The notes under the pieces are model-generated. The model was not told the DNA's origin. It saw nothing but the letters and a program-made list of their open reading frames with translations, and did no database searches. A DNA stretch of 64,000 nucleotides from NCBI GenBank assembly GCA_019353055.1, contig JABAHL010000010.1, forward strand, positions 23,179-87,178. The letters are read 5' to 3'. This document shows, piece by piece, positions 45,198 to 54,018 of the stretch (positions are counted from its first letter, which is position 1; each line of letters opens with the position of its first letter). This DNA comes from Faucicola osloensis_C (lineage in GTDB: Bacteria > Pseudomonadota > Gammaproteobacteria > Pseudomonadales > Moraxellaceae). Both the position numbers and the translations under genes were made by a program.

Positions 45198-45483
45198 GTT
45201 TTTCCTGTTTAAATTAGCTAGTAGCAAGTGAAGGTAAGGCGTATCATCCACGCCAAAAAATTTGAAAAATGGTAAGATTTAACCGCTTATTATCGCATTG
45301 TTAACGGGGTGGGGCAAGGTAAAAGCCTAGCGAAAAATCATTTGCAAAGCCCATACCGAATAGGCAAAAACTTTTACAAGTCATGGAAAGTGGTTGTGCT
45401 ACTATCAAACGGCAAATAACTAAGCGACAAATAACTAAGTCACAGATAGCATAGTAGACAAAAAAACACACAAGGAGACAACC

Positions 45484-45768
45484 ATGTCGGATTTACAGTT
45501 ATCGATTCACCATAACCAGCAATCACAACGCTTTGAAACCACCGTTGACGGCACTACTGCCTATATAAGCTATGTGGATAATGGTGATGTCATCGTATAT
45601 GACCATACCATTGTGCCAGACGCCATTGGCGGGCGCGGTATTGCAGGGGAGCTCACCAAGCACGCGCTAGACTATGCCCGCAAGCAAGGTAAAAAAGTCG
45701 TGCCAGCCTGCTCGTATGTGGCAAGCTATCTGCAAAAGCACCCCGAATACCGTGATTTAAAAATATAA
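45484..45768 (+). CDS. Small GNAT-family (NATD1/YjdJ-type) N-acetyltransferase
   Basis: 94 residues. The compact GNAT-like fold is recognised by YISYVDNGDVIVYDHTIVPDAIGGRGIAGELTKHALDYARKQGKKVVPACSYVASYLQKHPEY, where GGRGIAGEL is the acetyl-CoA loop. Such proteins are widespread and of unknown substrate. Good AGGAGA ribosome site. It is followed by a terminator shared with infC. Confidence 0.92.
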   Translation: MSDLQLSIHHNQQSQRFETTVDGTTAYISYVDNGDVIVYDHTIVPDAIGGRGIAGELTKHALDYARKQGKKVVPACSYVASYLQKHPEYRDLKI

Positions 45769-45845
45769 TAATCTAAAAATACAGCGATTTAAAAATACAG
45801 TCATTTAACAGCTTAAACTTTTATCAATGCGTCAACACGCCAATA

Positions 45846-45876
45846 AAAAAACCACATAGGTTAATGTGGTTTTTTA
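45846..45876. terminator. Bidirectional terminator, GNAT gene / infC
   Basis: ACCACAT (45851-45857) / ATGTGGT (45864-45870) with A run left and T run right. On the minus strand it ends the thrS-infC transcript directly after infC. Confidence 0.85.
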
Positions 45877-45894
45877 TAGAGTCGGGTTTGCTGA

Positions 45895-46419
45895 TTATTT
45901 TTTCTTGGTAGGTCCAAGTAGCATACCCATTTGCCGACCTTCAACTTTTGGTTGTTGTTCAACATTGGCAACATCGGTCGTATCGGCAATGACTTTTTCA
46001 AGCTGCTGCAAGCCAATTTGTTGGTGAGCCATCTCACGACCACGGAAGCGAATGGTGACTTTGACTTTGTCTTGGTCTTCCAAAAACTCACGGATTTTAC
46101 GAAGTTTGACTTGATAGTCGGCTTCTTCCGTGCCAGGACGCAATTTGATTTCTTTAAGCTGCGTTTGTTTTTGGTTCTTTTTGGCTTCTTTGGCTTTTTG
46201 TTTTTGGTCGTACAGATATTTTCTGTAGTCCATCACTTTGGCAACAGGAGGCTGAGCGTCTGGTACTATCTCGACCAAATCCAACTCAGCATCACGGGCG
46301 GCCTGCAAAGCCGTTTTTATATCCACAACACCAACTTGTTCGCCGTCTTCTTTGACTAAGCGTACCTCTTTGGCACGAATTTCCTCGTTGATGTCTAATC
46401 GGTTTGAACTCTTAATAAT
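45895..46419 (-). CDS. infC: Translation initiation factor IF-3 with ATT start codon
   Basis: 174 residues when read from ATT at 46419-46417. Starting at the first common start codon (GTG at 46326) would lose the N-terminal 31 residues, including NRLDINEEIRAKEVRLV, a conserved IF-3 segment. Upstream of the two tandem ATT codons is TAGGAGTAAG, a good ribosome site at the right spacing. The rest is complete: DLVEIVPDAQPPVAKVMDYRKYLY and the C-terminal domain KVKVTIRFRGREMAHQQIG. In E. coli the AUU start lets IF-3 repress its own synthesis; the same is likely here. It starts 8 nt after thrS. Confidence 0.93.
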   Translation of the reverse strand: MIKSSNRLDINEEIRAKEVRLVKEDGEQVGVVDIKTALQAARDAELDLVEIVPDAQPPVAKVMDYRKYLYDQKQKAKEAKKNQKQTQLKEIKLRPGTEEADYQVKLRKIREFLEDQDKVKVTIRFRGREMAHQQIGLQQLEKVIADTTDVANVEQQPKVEGRQMGMLLGPTKKK

Positions 46420-46427
46420 ACTTACTC

Positions 46428-48356
46428 CTACGCTGTTTTTGATTTGACGCGCCCTTTTTGGGCGGTCGCTTGGTTAACCAAGTCGATAAAGGCGTCGATA
46501 CTCATCACGCCAAGGTTGTCACCTTCGCGAGTACGGACGTTAACTTGGTTGCTTTCTACTTCTTTATCACCCATGACAATCATATAAGGAATGCGTTCAA
46601 GGGTGCGTTCTCTAATTTTAAAGCCAATTTTCTCATTACGCAAATCGGTGATGACACGAAGTCCGGCTTGATTCAATTGTTCGGCGACTTTTTGACAGGC
46701 TTCGGCTTGGTTGTCGGTAATATTCATCACCACGACTTGCTGCGGTGCAAGCCAGACTGGCATCCAGCCGGCGTAATGCTCGATGAGCATACCGATAAAG
46801 CGTTCAAATGACCCCAAAATCGCACGGTGGAGCATCACAGGGCGCTCACGTTCGCCTTGCTCATTGACAAACTCCGCACCTAATCGCTCTGGTAAGTTAA
46901 AGTCAAGCTGCAGGGTACCGCATTGCCATACGCGGCCAAGACAGTCTTTAAGGCTAAACTCGATTTTGGGTCCATAAAATGCGCCTTCACCTGGCAGATA
47001 CTGCCAGTCAAGCCCGGCATTATCCAATGCGTCCGCTAAGTCTTTTTCTGCCAAGTCCCACAGCTGGTCAGCACCGACCCGTTTTTCTGGGCGAGTCGAG
47101 AGTTTCATTTGCACGTCATCAAAACCAAAGTCTTTATAAACATCAAGGGTAAGCTTGATAAAGTCTTGGGCTTCTTGTTTGATTTGCTCATTACTACAAA
47201 AAATATGGGCGTCATCTTGGGTAAAGCCGCGCACCCGCATGATGCCATGGAGTGAACCTGACGGCTCATTACGGTGGCATGAGCCAAACTCAGCAAGACG
47301 CAATGGCAAGTCACGGTAGGATTTTAACCCTTGATTGAACACTTGCACGTGACACGGGCAGTTCATCGGCTTAATCGCATAGTCACGTTTTTCACTGTGG
47401 GTGGTGAACATCATATCGCCATAATTTTCCCAGTGACCTGATTTTTCCCATAGGCTTCTATCGACGATTTGCGGGGTTTTGATTTCAAGATAGCCGTTAT
47501 CTTTTTGTACTTTTCGCATATATTGCTCAAGCACTTGCCACATCGTCCAGCCATTGGGATGCCAAAACACCATACCAGGCGCTTCTTCTTGCATATGAAA
47601 TAAATCAAGCGCTTTACCGATTTTACGATGGTCGCGTTTTTCCGCTTCTTCGATACGCTGAATATAAGCTTTTAAATCTTTTTTATCTGCCCAAGCGGTA
47701 CCGTAGATACGTTGAAGCTGCTCATTCTTGGCATCACCGCGCCAGTAGGCACCACTCATTTTGGTGAGTTTAAAGGCTTTTAGAAAACGGGTATTGGGCA
47801 CGTGTGGTCCACGGCACATATCAACATATTCTTGGTGATAGTATAAACCCATTTGGGTTTCATTCGGCATATCTTCGATAAGACGTAATTTATAAGTCTC
47901 GCCACGGTCTTGGAATACTTTGATAACCTCGTCACGCGGCGTCATTTTTTTGATAACATCGTAATCTTGGTTAATCAATTGCATCATGCGCGCTTCGATT
48001 TTTTCCATGTCTTCTGGGGTAAACGGGCGCTCGCTGTAGATATCGTAATAAAAACCCTCTTCAATCACAGGACCGATAACCATCTTCACCTCAGGGTACA
48101 GCTGTTTGACAGCATGACCCAGTAAGTGAGCGGTCGAGTGGCGAATGATTTCCACACCTTCCTCGTCTTTTGGCGTGATGATTTGAACGCTGGCGTCTTC
48201 GCTAATCGGGTCACACGCATCAACTAATTTGCCGTTGACACGTCCTGCAACGGTGGCTTTGGCAAGCCCTGCGCCGATGCTTTGCGCCACTTCCATGACT
48301 GACGTTTGTCCATCAAATTGTTTAATATCGCCGTTTGGTAAGGTAATGGCTACCAT
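46428..48356 (-). CDS. thrS: Threonine--tRNA ligase
   Basis: 642 residues from the ATG giving MVAITLPNGD, with CAGGAG upstream; the same length as E. coli ThrRS. A longer frame (to 48404) would start inside the operator hairpin and is rejected. Order: TGS domain (1-60), editing domain with HSTAHLLGHAVKQLYP and the later CRGPHVPNT zinc/editing motif, class II core (motif 2 ...FGSCHRNEPSGSLHGIMRVRGFTQDDAHIF, motif 3 near MLHRAILGSFERFIGMLIEHY), C-terminal anticodon-binding domain. Cotranscribed with infC. The leader carries tRNA-like hairpins (see 48384-48476). Confidence 0.97.
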   Translation of the reverse strand: MVAITLPNGDIKQFDGQTSVMEVAQSIGAGLAKATVAGRVNGKLVDACDPISEDASVQIITPKDEEGVEIIRHSTAHLLGHAVKQLYPEVKMVIGPVIEEGFYYDIYSERPFTPEDMEKIEARMMQLINQDYDVIKKMTPRDEVIKVFQDRGETYKLRLIEDMPNETQMGLYYHQEYVDMCRGPHVPNTRFLKAFKLTKMSGAYWRGDAKNEQLQRIYGTAWADKKDLKAYIQRIEEAEKRDHRKIGKALDLFHMQEEAPGMVFWHPNGWTMWQVLEQYMRKVQKDNGYLEIKTPQIVDRSLWEKSGHWENYGDMMFTTHSEKRDYAIKPMNCPCHVQVFNQGLKSYRDLPLRLAEFGSCHRNEPSGSLHGIMRVRGFTQDDAHIFCSNEQIKQEAQDFIKLTLDVYKDFGFDDVQMKLSTRPEKRVGADQLWDLAEKDLADALDNAGLDWQYLPGEGAFYGPKIEFSLKDCLGRVWQCGTLQLDFNLPERLGAEFVNEQGERERPVMLHRAILGSFERFIGMLIEHYAGWMPVWLAPQQVVVMNITDNQAEACQKVAEQLNQAGLRVITDLRNEKIGFKIRERTLERIPYMIVMGDKEVESNQVNVRTREGDNLGVMSIDAFIDLVNQATAQKGRVKSKTA

Positions 48357-48383
48357 AATTGCTCCTGTTGTCCTTTGGCAGTG

Positions 48384-48404
48384 ATGACCGTTACTATCGG
48401 TCAT
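48384..48404 (-). promoter_or_regulatory. thrS operator hairpin mimicking the tRNA-Thr anticodon arm (domain 2-like)
   Basis: In the mRNA, ATGACCG and CGGTCAT form a perfect 7-bp stem with a 7-nt loop AUAGUAA. Read as an anticodon loop it has U33 and AGU at 34-36, with the G35 and U36 that ThrRS reads. It ends 27 nt before the start codon and just upstream of the AGGAG, the same position as domain 2 of the E. coli thrS operator, where ThrRS binding blocks ribosome loading. Confidence 0.75.
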
Positions 48405-48443
48405 GTAACCGTGAGAGATGGGAATAAAAAAAGGGAAAAACTC

Positions 48444-48476
48444 TGCCCATCCAGACTTACCGTGTCTCGATAGGCA
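48444..48476 (-). promoter_or_regulatory. thrS operator upstream hairpin (domain 4-like), loop with GGU
   Basis: Arms TGCCTATCGAGAC and GTCTGGATGGGCA pair over 13 positions with one G-G mismatch and one wobble, closing a 7-nt loop ACGGUAA. GGU at positions 34-36 equals a tRNA-Thr anticodon. A 39-nt pyrimidine-rich linker separates it from the downstream hairpin, as in the two-armed E. coli operator bound by the ThrRS dimer. Confidence 0.7.
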
Positions 48477-48522
48477 TTACAATCCCATGAATTCGTCGCT
48501 TTGCAAAAAGCGTAAACGAGAT

Positions 48523-48551
48523 ATTATAGCAAATTGCGGTGATGAAACCAA
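48523..48551 (-). promoter_or_regulatory. Putative thrS promoter
   Basis: On the minus strand TTGGTT (48551-48546), 17-nt spacer, TATAAT (48528-48523). This gives a leader of about 160 nt. A small CGCTTT/AAAGCG hairpin (48497-48512) lies near its 5' end, followed by the two operator hairpins. Confidence 0.65.
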
Positions 48552-48650
48552 CTTGCTGATTGAATTGCTTGCAGTTATGGCAGAAAATTAGGCAGCTCAT
48601 GATATGCGTGTAAAAAACACTACAATAGACGACAGCTAATGCTTGGTATC

Positions 48651-48726
48651 TTTGACTGGGTATCTACAATTTGACTGGGTGTCTTTAATTTGACAGGGTG
48701 TCTTTAATTTGACAGGGTGTCCTGAC
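48651..48726. repeat. Four tandem 19-bp repeats upstream of the 5'-nucleotidase gene
   Basis: Units TTTGACTGGGTATCTACAA, TTTGACTGGGTGTCTTTAA, TTTGACAGGGTGTCTTTAA, TTTGACAGGGTGTCCTGAC, each 19 bp in register. Each holds a TTGAC like a -35 element. The array lies in the divergent gap between thrS and the nucleotidase, about 140 nt before the latter's start. Confidence 0.9.
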
Positions 48727-48863
48727 ACTAAGCTGTTTGTCTTTACACCAACAAGTTACAGGAATAATCTAGATTACCCGTGGCAAAACTTATATAACTA
48801 CAGAATAGTGAGTGCTATGCTTCATAACGCTTCATAACAACACGATTGATTAAGGGCATTTTT

Positions 48864-49883
48864 ATGTCAGTTGATTTTTCCAATACATTAATTGTGGCGG
48901 TCTCTGCCACGGCATTGTTTGACCTATCGGAGTCTGAGCGGTTTTTTCAACAAGCGTTAACCGAAGACCCAGAAACGGCGATTGATAAATTTCGTAGCTA
49001 TATGATTGAACGCGAAAATGACCCATTGCAAACTGGTACGGGTTATCCGCTTATCAAAGCCTTACTCAATCTCAACAACCATTGTGCAACCGATGACAAG
49101 GGCGAGGGCATAGCTGCGCCCATGGTTGAAGTGGTGATTATGTCAAAAAACAGCCCAGATACCGGTATTCAAGTATTAAATGCGCTGCGTAGTCATGGAC
49201 TACCGATTAGTCGCTCGGCATTTACCTCAGGCGAAGGGGTGGCGGATTATGTGGCAGATTTTAAGGTGGATTTGTTTTTGACCACCAATCATGACGATGC
49301 CCAGCAAGTCACCGATGCAGGGGTGTGTGCCTGCGCGATTCTGGATGCGCCGCCCATTGATATGAAAGAGCTAGACACCAATCAGCTACGCATTGCATTT
49401 GATGGCGATGCCGTGTTATTTGATGAAGCAGGTGAGCTATTGTCGCGCCAGCAAGGACTCAAAGCGTTTCATGATTATGAAGCCAAAATGAGTGATGTGC
49501 CGATGAATAAAGGCCCGTATGCGGATTTTTTAATTAAACTCTCTAAACTACAAAAACGCCTGCCTGCTAAAATCAAGCATCCACCGATTCAAATTGCACT
49601 GGTGACCGCACGCAATGCGCCTGCTGATTTGCGCGCCATTAAGACATTACGTGATTGGGGCGTCAATGTGGATTTGGCGTTCTTTTTAGGGGGCTTAGAT
49701 AAACGCCATGTACTGCAAACCTTTGCCCCGCATATTTTCTTCGATGACTCCATTCATAATTACGAATCTGCTAAAGGCGTAGTACCTTCAGGGCTAGTGC
49801 CTTATAGCTCAAAATCAAAATTGTATGTCAAACAAGCGGATGCCACGGCAACCCAAAACCTTGTTGAAATCCATCAAGGATAA
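48864..49883 (+). CDS. 5'-nucleotidase (cytosolic 5'-nucleotidase I-like family)
   Basis: 339 residues from ATG 48864 with TAAGGGC upstream; an in-frame TTG 18 nt earlier precedes this site. The family pattern is visible: IVAVSATALFDLSESERFF at the N-terminus, LNNHC, MVEVVIMSKNSPDTGIQVLNALRSHGLPISRSAFTSGEGVADYV, RIAFDGDAVLFDEAGE, IQIALVTARNAPADLRAIKTLRDWGV, LGGLDKRHVLQTFAPHIFFDDS. These are HAD-type nucleotidase motifs. It would hydrolyse nucleoside 5'-monophosphates. Single gene; ends at a bidirectional terminator. Confidence 0.9.
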   Translation: MSVDFSNTLIVAVSATALFDLSESERFFQQALTEDPETAIDKFRSYMIERENDPLQTGTGYPLIKALLNLNNHCATDDKGEGIAAPMVEVVIMSKNSPDTGIQVLNALRSHGLPISRSAFTSGEGVADYVADFKVDLFLTTNHDDAQQVTDAGVCACAILDAPPIDMKELDTNQLRIAFDGDAVLFDEAGELLSRQQGLKAFHDYEAKMSDVPMNKGPYADFLIKLSKLQKRLPAKIKHPPIQIALVTARNAPADLRAIKTLRDWGVNVDLAFFLGGLDKRHVLQTFAPHIFFDDSIHNYESAKGVVPSGLVPYSSKSKLYVKQADATATQNLVEIHQG

Positions 49884-49913
49884 AATTCATAGGTTGTATA
49901 AAAACCGCCATAT

Positions 49914-49948
49914 AAAAAAATACCGCTTATTGCAAGCGGTATTTTTTA
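49914..49948. terminator. Bidirectional terminator, nucleotidase gene / actP
   Basis: TACCGCTT (49921-49928) / AAGCGGTA (49934-49941) with A run left and T run right. Confidence 0.9.
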
Positions 49949-49973
49949 TTGAACACTGGAATTGAACACTGGA

Positions 49974-51713
49974 TTAGTGGTCAGATGCACCTGACGCACC
50001 GATACCGGTTAATGAACGTACATACTGTGCATCAAAGCCTTTTCTATCTAACTGCGCGCGTGGTGAGTTGTCAGTGATAGATGCGATCCACGCTAGAATG
50101 AAGGTCACAGGCATACTAAATAATGCCACGTTTTTGTATGGGAAAGCGGGTGATTCGTGCTTCATGATATCTACCCAAACCGCAGGTCCTAAGATAATCA
50201 GTAACACTGCGACTGCTAAGCCTCCAAACCCACCGATTACCGCACCACGAGTGGTTAAACCACGCCAGAACATCGCTAACAAAAGAATCGGGAAGTTAGC
50301 CGATGCCGCGACCGCAAATACCAAACTTGCAATGAACGCAAGGTTTTGGTTTTCAAAGATAATACCGGTCACGATTGACAATAAACTTAACGCAACCACG
50401 GTAATTTTTGATGCACGCATCTCTTGTTCAGGTCTCGCTTGACCTTTTCTGATAACACTCGCATACAAGTCGTGGCTGACCGCTGAAGCGCCTGATAACG
50501 TCAAACCTGCCACCACCGCTAGGATAGTCGCAAAAGCTACCGCCGAGATAAAGCCTAAGAATAAGTTACCACCCACGGCATGAGACAAGTGAATCGCTGC
50601 CATGTTGGCACCACCGATGAGTGCCTGTGAGCTTACGCCATCTTTAACGATTGTCGTGAAATAATCTGGATGTTCAGCTAGGATAACGATAGCACCCAAA
50701 CCAATGAGAACGATCATGAAATACACGTAAGCAATACAGCTAGCGGCCACTAATACAGATTTACGGGCTTGTTTGGCATCTGGCACGGTGAAGAAACGCA
50801 TTAGTACGTGTGGTAAACCTGCTGTACCAAACAATAGACCCAAACCTAATGAGACAGACTCAATAGGATTGTTTACCAATTTACCAGGTGACAAGATTGC
50901 TTCATGTTTGCTATGGACAGCGACGGCTGACGTAAATAATTTGTCAAAGCTAAAACCAACATGATTCATGACCATAAATGCCATGAAAGTCGCACCCGAC
51001 ATCAGCAAAATAGCTTTGATAATCTGTACCCAAGTGGTGGCTAGCATACCGCCAAATAGTACGTAAATCATCATCAAAATACCCACGACTAGTACAGCAT
51101 AGACATAGTCTAAACCAAATAATAACTCAATTAGTTTACCCGCGCCCACCATCTGCGCAACCAAATATAGCGCAACGACGACCAACGTACCGGATGCAGC
51201 AAAAATACGTACTGGGGTTTGGGAAAAACGATAAGATGCCACATCTGCGAAGGTAAATTTACCCAAGTTACGTAGCCGCTCAGCGATTAAGAATAAAATA
51301 ATCGGCCAACCAATCAAGAAGGCTAACGTATAAATCATGCCATCATAACCGACGGTAAAAACCATACTCGATAACCCCAAAAAGGTTACCGCTGACATAT
51401 AGTCCCCGGCAATGGCGATCCCGTTTTTGGTACCTGAGATACCGCCGCCCGCGGTATAGAAGTCGCTAGCGGTTTTGTTTTGTTTCGACGCCCAGTAAGT
51501 AATACCGAGTGTTGCAAAAACGAAAATCAAGAACATGATAATTGCTGAAATATTCAGCGGTTGTTTTTGTACTTCGCCTTCAAGGGCGCCCGCTGCCCAT
51601 GCTGGCATCTGTGCCATTAGACCTATGAGCATCAAGCTTGCGGCAGTAGAGAGCTTACCGATGCGCTTGCTAAGGCCTTTTAGAGCCACGCCATTATACT
51701 GTTGTTGTAACAT
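49974..51713 (-). CDS. actP: Cation/acetate symporter
   Basis: 579 residues from the ATG giving MLQQQYNG, with GGAGGG 5 nt upstream; an ATG 12 nt earlier is part of that site. A signal-like hydrophobic leader ending AWAAGA is followed by 13 or so membrane segments of the sodium-solute symporter family: TASDFYTAGGGISGTKNGIAIAGDYMSAVTFLG, the RFFTVPDAKQARKS loop and SGASAVSHDLYA. It imports acetate and possibly other short carboxylates. It lies 88 nt behind yjcH as in E. coli, but acs is not adjacent here. Confidence 0.94.
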   Translation of the reverse strand: MLQQQYNGVALKGLSKRIGKLSTAASLMLIGLMAQMPAWAAGALEGEVQKQPLNISAIIMFLIFVFATLGITYWASKQNKTASDFYTAGGGISGTKNGIAIAGDYMSAVTFLGLSSMVFTVGYDGMIYTLAFLIGWPIILFLIAERLRNLGKFTFADVASYRFSQTPVRIFAASGTLVVVALYLVAQMVGAGKLIELLFGLDYVYAVLVVGILMMIYVLFGGMLATTWVQIIKAILLMSGATFMAFMVMNHVGFSFDKLFTSAVAVHSKHEAILSPGKLVNNPIESVSLGLGLLFGTAGLPHVLMRFFTVPDAKQARKSVLVAASCIAYVYFMIVLIGLGAIVILAEHPDYFTTIVKDGVSSQALIGGANMAAIHLSHAVGGNLFLGFISAVAFATILAVVAGLTLSGASAVSHDLYASVIRKGQARPEQEMRASKITVVALSLLSIVTGIIFENQNLAFIASLVFAVAASANFPILLLAMFWRGLTTRGAVIGGFGGLAVAVLLIILGPAVWVDIMKHESPAFPYKNVALFSMPVTFILAWIASITDNSPRAQLDRKGFDAQYVRSLTGIGASGASDH

Positions 51714-51801
51714 GCCACCCTCCATGGTGTCAAAATGAATGCCAAAATTGATATCAAATTTTTACTACCGAAATCGAAAACCCAACACAATCCCTGTGTA
51801 G

Positions 51802-52122
51802 TTAAACTTTACCACTGTTGATATCATCGATGACTTTACGAGTCATCGTATCAAATTCACCGTTTGCTTTTTTGACATATATCCAAGTGATGAGTGGCAC
51901 AAAAATGATGAAAGCTACGACAATATAAAAACCTACAGGCGTCATCGAACCTGCGAAAACTGGTTTTGCAAACATGCTTGGGTTAAATCCCACGAGTAGC
52001 AGATAACCGAACCAAAAAACTAGCGTGATAATGGTAAAAATAAGACCTAGGCTAGTTTTTCTCTTTGCCATGCTTTGGAATTCAGGATGACTCATGACGC
52101 GCTGAATTTGTGCATCATCCAT
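51802..52122 (-). CDS. yjcH: DUF485 membrane protein (YjcH), ActP partner
   Basis: 106 residues from the ATG giving MDDAQIQRVMSHPEFQSM, with AAGGAG about 9 nt upstream; the longer frame to 52236 is not supported. Two membrane segments (about 25-45 and 62-83) flank a short loop, the DUF485 pattern. Size matches E. coli YjcH (104). It precedes actP on the same strand. Confidence 0.92.
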   Translation of the reverse strand: MDDAQIQRVMSHPEFQSMAKRKTSLGLIFTIITLVFWFGYLLLVGFNPSMFAKPVFAGSMTPVGFYIVVAFIIFVPLITWIYVKKANGEFDTMTRKVIDDINSGKV

Positions 52123-52599
52123 GGTAACGCTCCTTGTAAATGAATGAACAGACAACTCATTGATGATTGATTCACCAATCAGTGTCAAAACCGACAAGGA
52201 AGATAGCGATTGCGTAACAATAATAGTAGACAACAATATGGTGAAGCAAGTCCGCTATGCTAAACGTAATAGATTGTCTTAAATGATACAAACAATCTCA
52301 TCTTCCTGATTAGTTGCTATTATTAAATGAAAATTGTTAAAAAATCTAGCTATTTTTTCTCAAACTGTAAAAAAATTGTAGAATGTTAGTTGAAAATTAG
52401 TGACAACCCTATTAAATAAAGCACTCAAAATTATTATTAGACATAACCTGATATTCATAATCGTGACTAATCATGATTGCACCATCATGACTGTAACGCC
52501 CAATGACCAGTAAAAATTATCAAGCTATCGATGATAAATAAATCATTGAGGATAGATGAATCATTGAGCGTACATACCGCCATTCAAACCAAACGGCAT
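52123..52599. other. Intergenic region between yjcH and the DCC-family gene
   Basis: 477 nt, AT-rich, no gene supported. It must hold the yjcH-actP promoter (leftward). A short direct repeat (ATCATTGAG twice, around 52542-52568) is the only pattern that I see. Confidence 0.5.
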
Positions 52600-53004
52600 T
52601 TATTTGCCTCGAGTCTTACACATACCGTCTTTGCAGTCTGCTGCAACTTTACCATAGGCAAGTTGGGTCATCCAATTGGGTACACGGTTGCGATGCCGCG
52701 CAAAAATAGGATAAATCATATCACTGGCTTGTTTCGCCACAGGCCATTCAAACACGGTTGCAAATGGCAGCTGTGCGGTTTTGTATAGCAGTCGTACGGC
52801 ATCCATGCCTTTTTGCATGTTCCCTTGTTTATCTTGCACACACAGATAAGTCATCGCCTCATTTTCGCTAATACCAAATTTCGCAAGTTCGTCGCGTGCG
52901 TCATCAATCGCCATGATGCGAATGGCGTCAGGTTTTTTCTCTGCGATATGCAAGGCTTCGGTACGGCAGACAGGGCAGGTATCATCATAGTACATGGTAA
53001 TCAT
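52600..53004 (-). CDS. DCC family (DUF393) thiol-disulfide oxidoreductase-like protein
   Basis: 134 residues. The N-terminal motif YYDDTCPVCRTEA has the DxxCxxC form of the DCC family (thioredoxin-like). Then a region ending PIFARHRNRVPNWMTQLAYGK and a C-terminal CKDGMC pair. Function is unproven; these proteins often accompany TIGR01777 and GbsR-type genes, as here. It starts 18 nt after the TIGR01777 gene. Confidence 0.88.
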   Translation of the reverse strand: MITMYYDDTCPVCRTEALHIAEKKPDAIRIMAIDDARDELAKFGISENEAMTYLCVQDKQGNMQKGMDAVRLLYKTAQLPFATVFEWPVAKQASDMIYPIFARHRNRVPNWMTQLAYGKVAADCKDGMCKTRGK

Positions 53005-53022
53005 ATTAACAGTCTCCGAAGA

Positions 53023-53973
53023 TTAGCTTTTTAGGGCATTTAATACGGTCAAGTCGTTGAATTCAAAACCTTGATCCATTAACGCTGTGGGCACAACGCG
53101 TTGCCCATCCAACAGTAACGTCGACATTTCACCAAACATGGTCTTGACCACAAAGGCGGGCAGGGTCATCACAGTAGGGCGGTGCAACCAAGTGCCCATC
53201 GCATCGGTAAATGCAGCATTGCTAATAGGCGTTGGATTGGTCAAATTATAAATTTGCTGAGTGGGCAGGGTGCGAGTCAGGTTTTGTTCAATGATAAAAA
53301 TTACCGCACGCACCCAATCACTACGGCTAATCCAGCTCATGATTTGCTGACCATTGCCAAGCTTACCACCTGTGCCCATTTTAAATGGGGTAATCAGTCG
53401 CCCAACCATACCTCCCTCGGGCGCAATCACCACCCCTGTGCGCACAATTGCAACTGGCACAGCGTCTGTTACGGCATCTGTGACAGCATCTTGGGCAGTC
53501 AAAGCTAGCTGCTCCCATGCCTGACAAATTTCGTGAGCGAAGTCGGTTTTTGTGACGGGGCTGGTTTCATCAAGCGCGGTTGGGTCGTTTTCCTGTTGGA
53601 TACCATACCAACCGATGGCTGAGCCGCTAATCAATAGTTTTGGTTTGTTGCCGATTCGCTCAATATAATCAATTACCGCTTGTGTGGGTTTTAGTCGGCT
53701 ATCAAACAATTCTTGCTTACGGGCATCCGTCCAACGGCTGTCGGCAATACCCGCACCCGCCAGATTGATGATGACATCATACGTCTCATTGGTGCTGGCA
53801 AGATCATCATAACTAATAACGTCATCTGCGATATTTCTGGTTTTCTCTTTTTCTACAGAACGAGATACCCAAGTGACTGACGCAGTATCACCTTGTACGC
53901 CATGGGTTTTTAACGATTGTGTTAATGCTGTGCCTAAAAATCCTGAACCGCCTGTAATAAGTATTTTCATCAT
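53023..53973 (-). CDS. TIGR01777 family NAD(P)-dependent epimerase-like protein (YfcH/SulA-type)
   Basis: About 316 residues; GGAAAG precedes two adjacent ATG codons at 53973 and 53970, and the longer frame to 53994 starts before this site. Rossmann motif KILITGGSGFLGTAL at the N-terminus, VINLAGAGIADSRWTDARKQELFDSRL, LISGSAIGWYG, and the family-specific C-terminal domain GEMSTLLLDGQRVVPTALMDQGFEF. The central part contains DAVT-DAVT-DAVP, a triple 12-bp repeat. Function of the family is not settled (division or nucleotide-sugar-like epimerase). Part of the GbsR-to-DCC operon. Confidence 0.92.
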   Translation of the reverse strand: MMKILITGGSGFLGTALTQSLKTHGVQGDTASVTWVSRSVEKEKTRNIADDVISYDDLASTNETYDVIINLAGAGIADSRWTDARKQELFDSRLKPTQAVIDYIERIGNKPKLLISGSAIGWYGIQQENDPTALDETSPVTKTDFAHEICQAWEQLALTAQDAVTDAVTDAVPVAIVRTGVVIAPEGGMVGRLITPFKMGTGGKLGNGQQIMSWISRSDWVRAVIFIIEQNLTRTLPTQQIYNLTNPTPISNAAFTDAMGTWLHRPTVMTLPAFVVKTMFGEMSTLLLDGQRVVPTALMDQGFEFNDLTVLNALKS

Positions 53974-54018
53974 TTCTTTCCTTTTTTCTGTCAAAACTGA
54001 AATTTATGGGTAAAATTT

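Noticed and set aside
48357..48404. N-terminal extension of ThrRS from an upstream in-frame start
   Set aside because: The start would lie inside the operator hairpin; the ATG at 48356 has a good ribosome site and gives the normal length.
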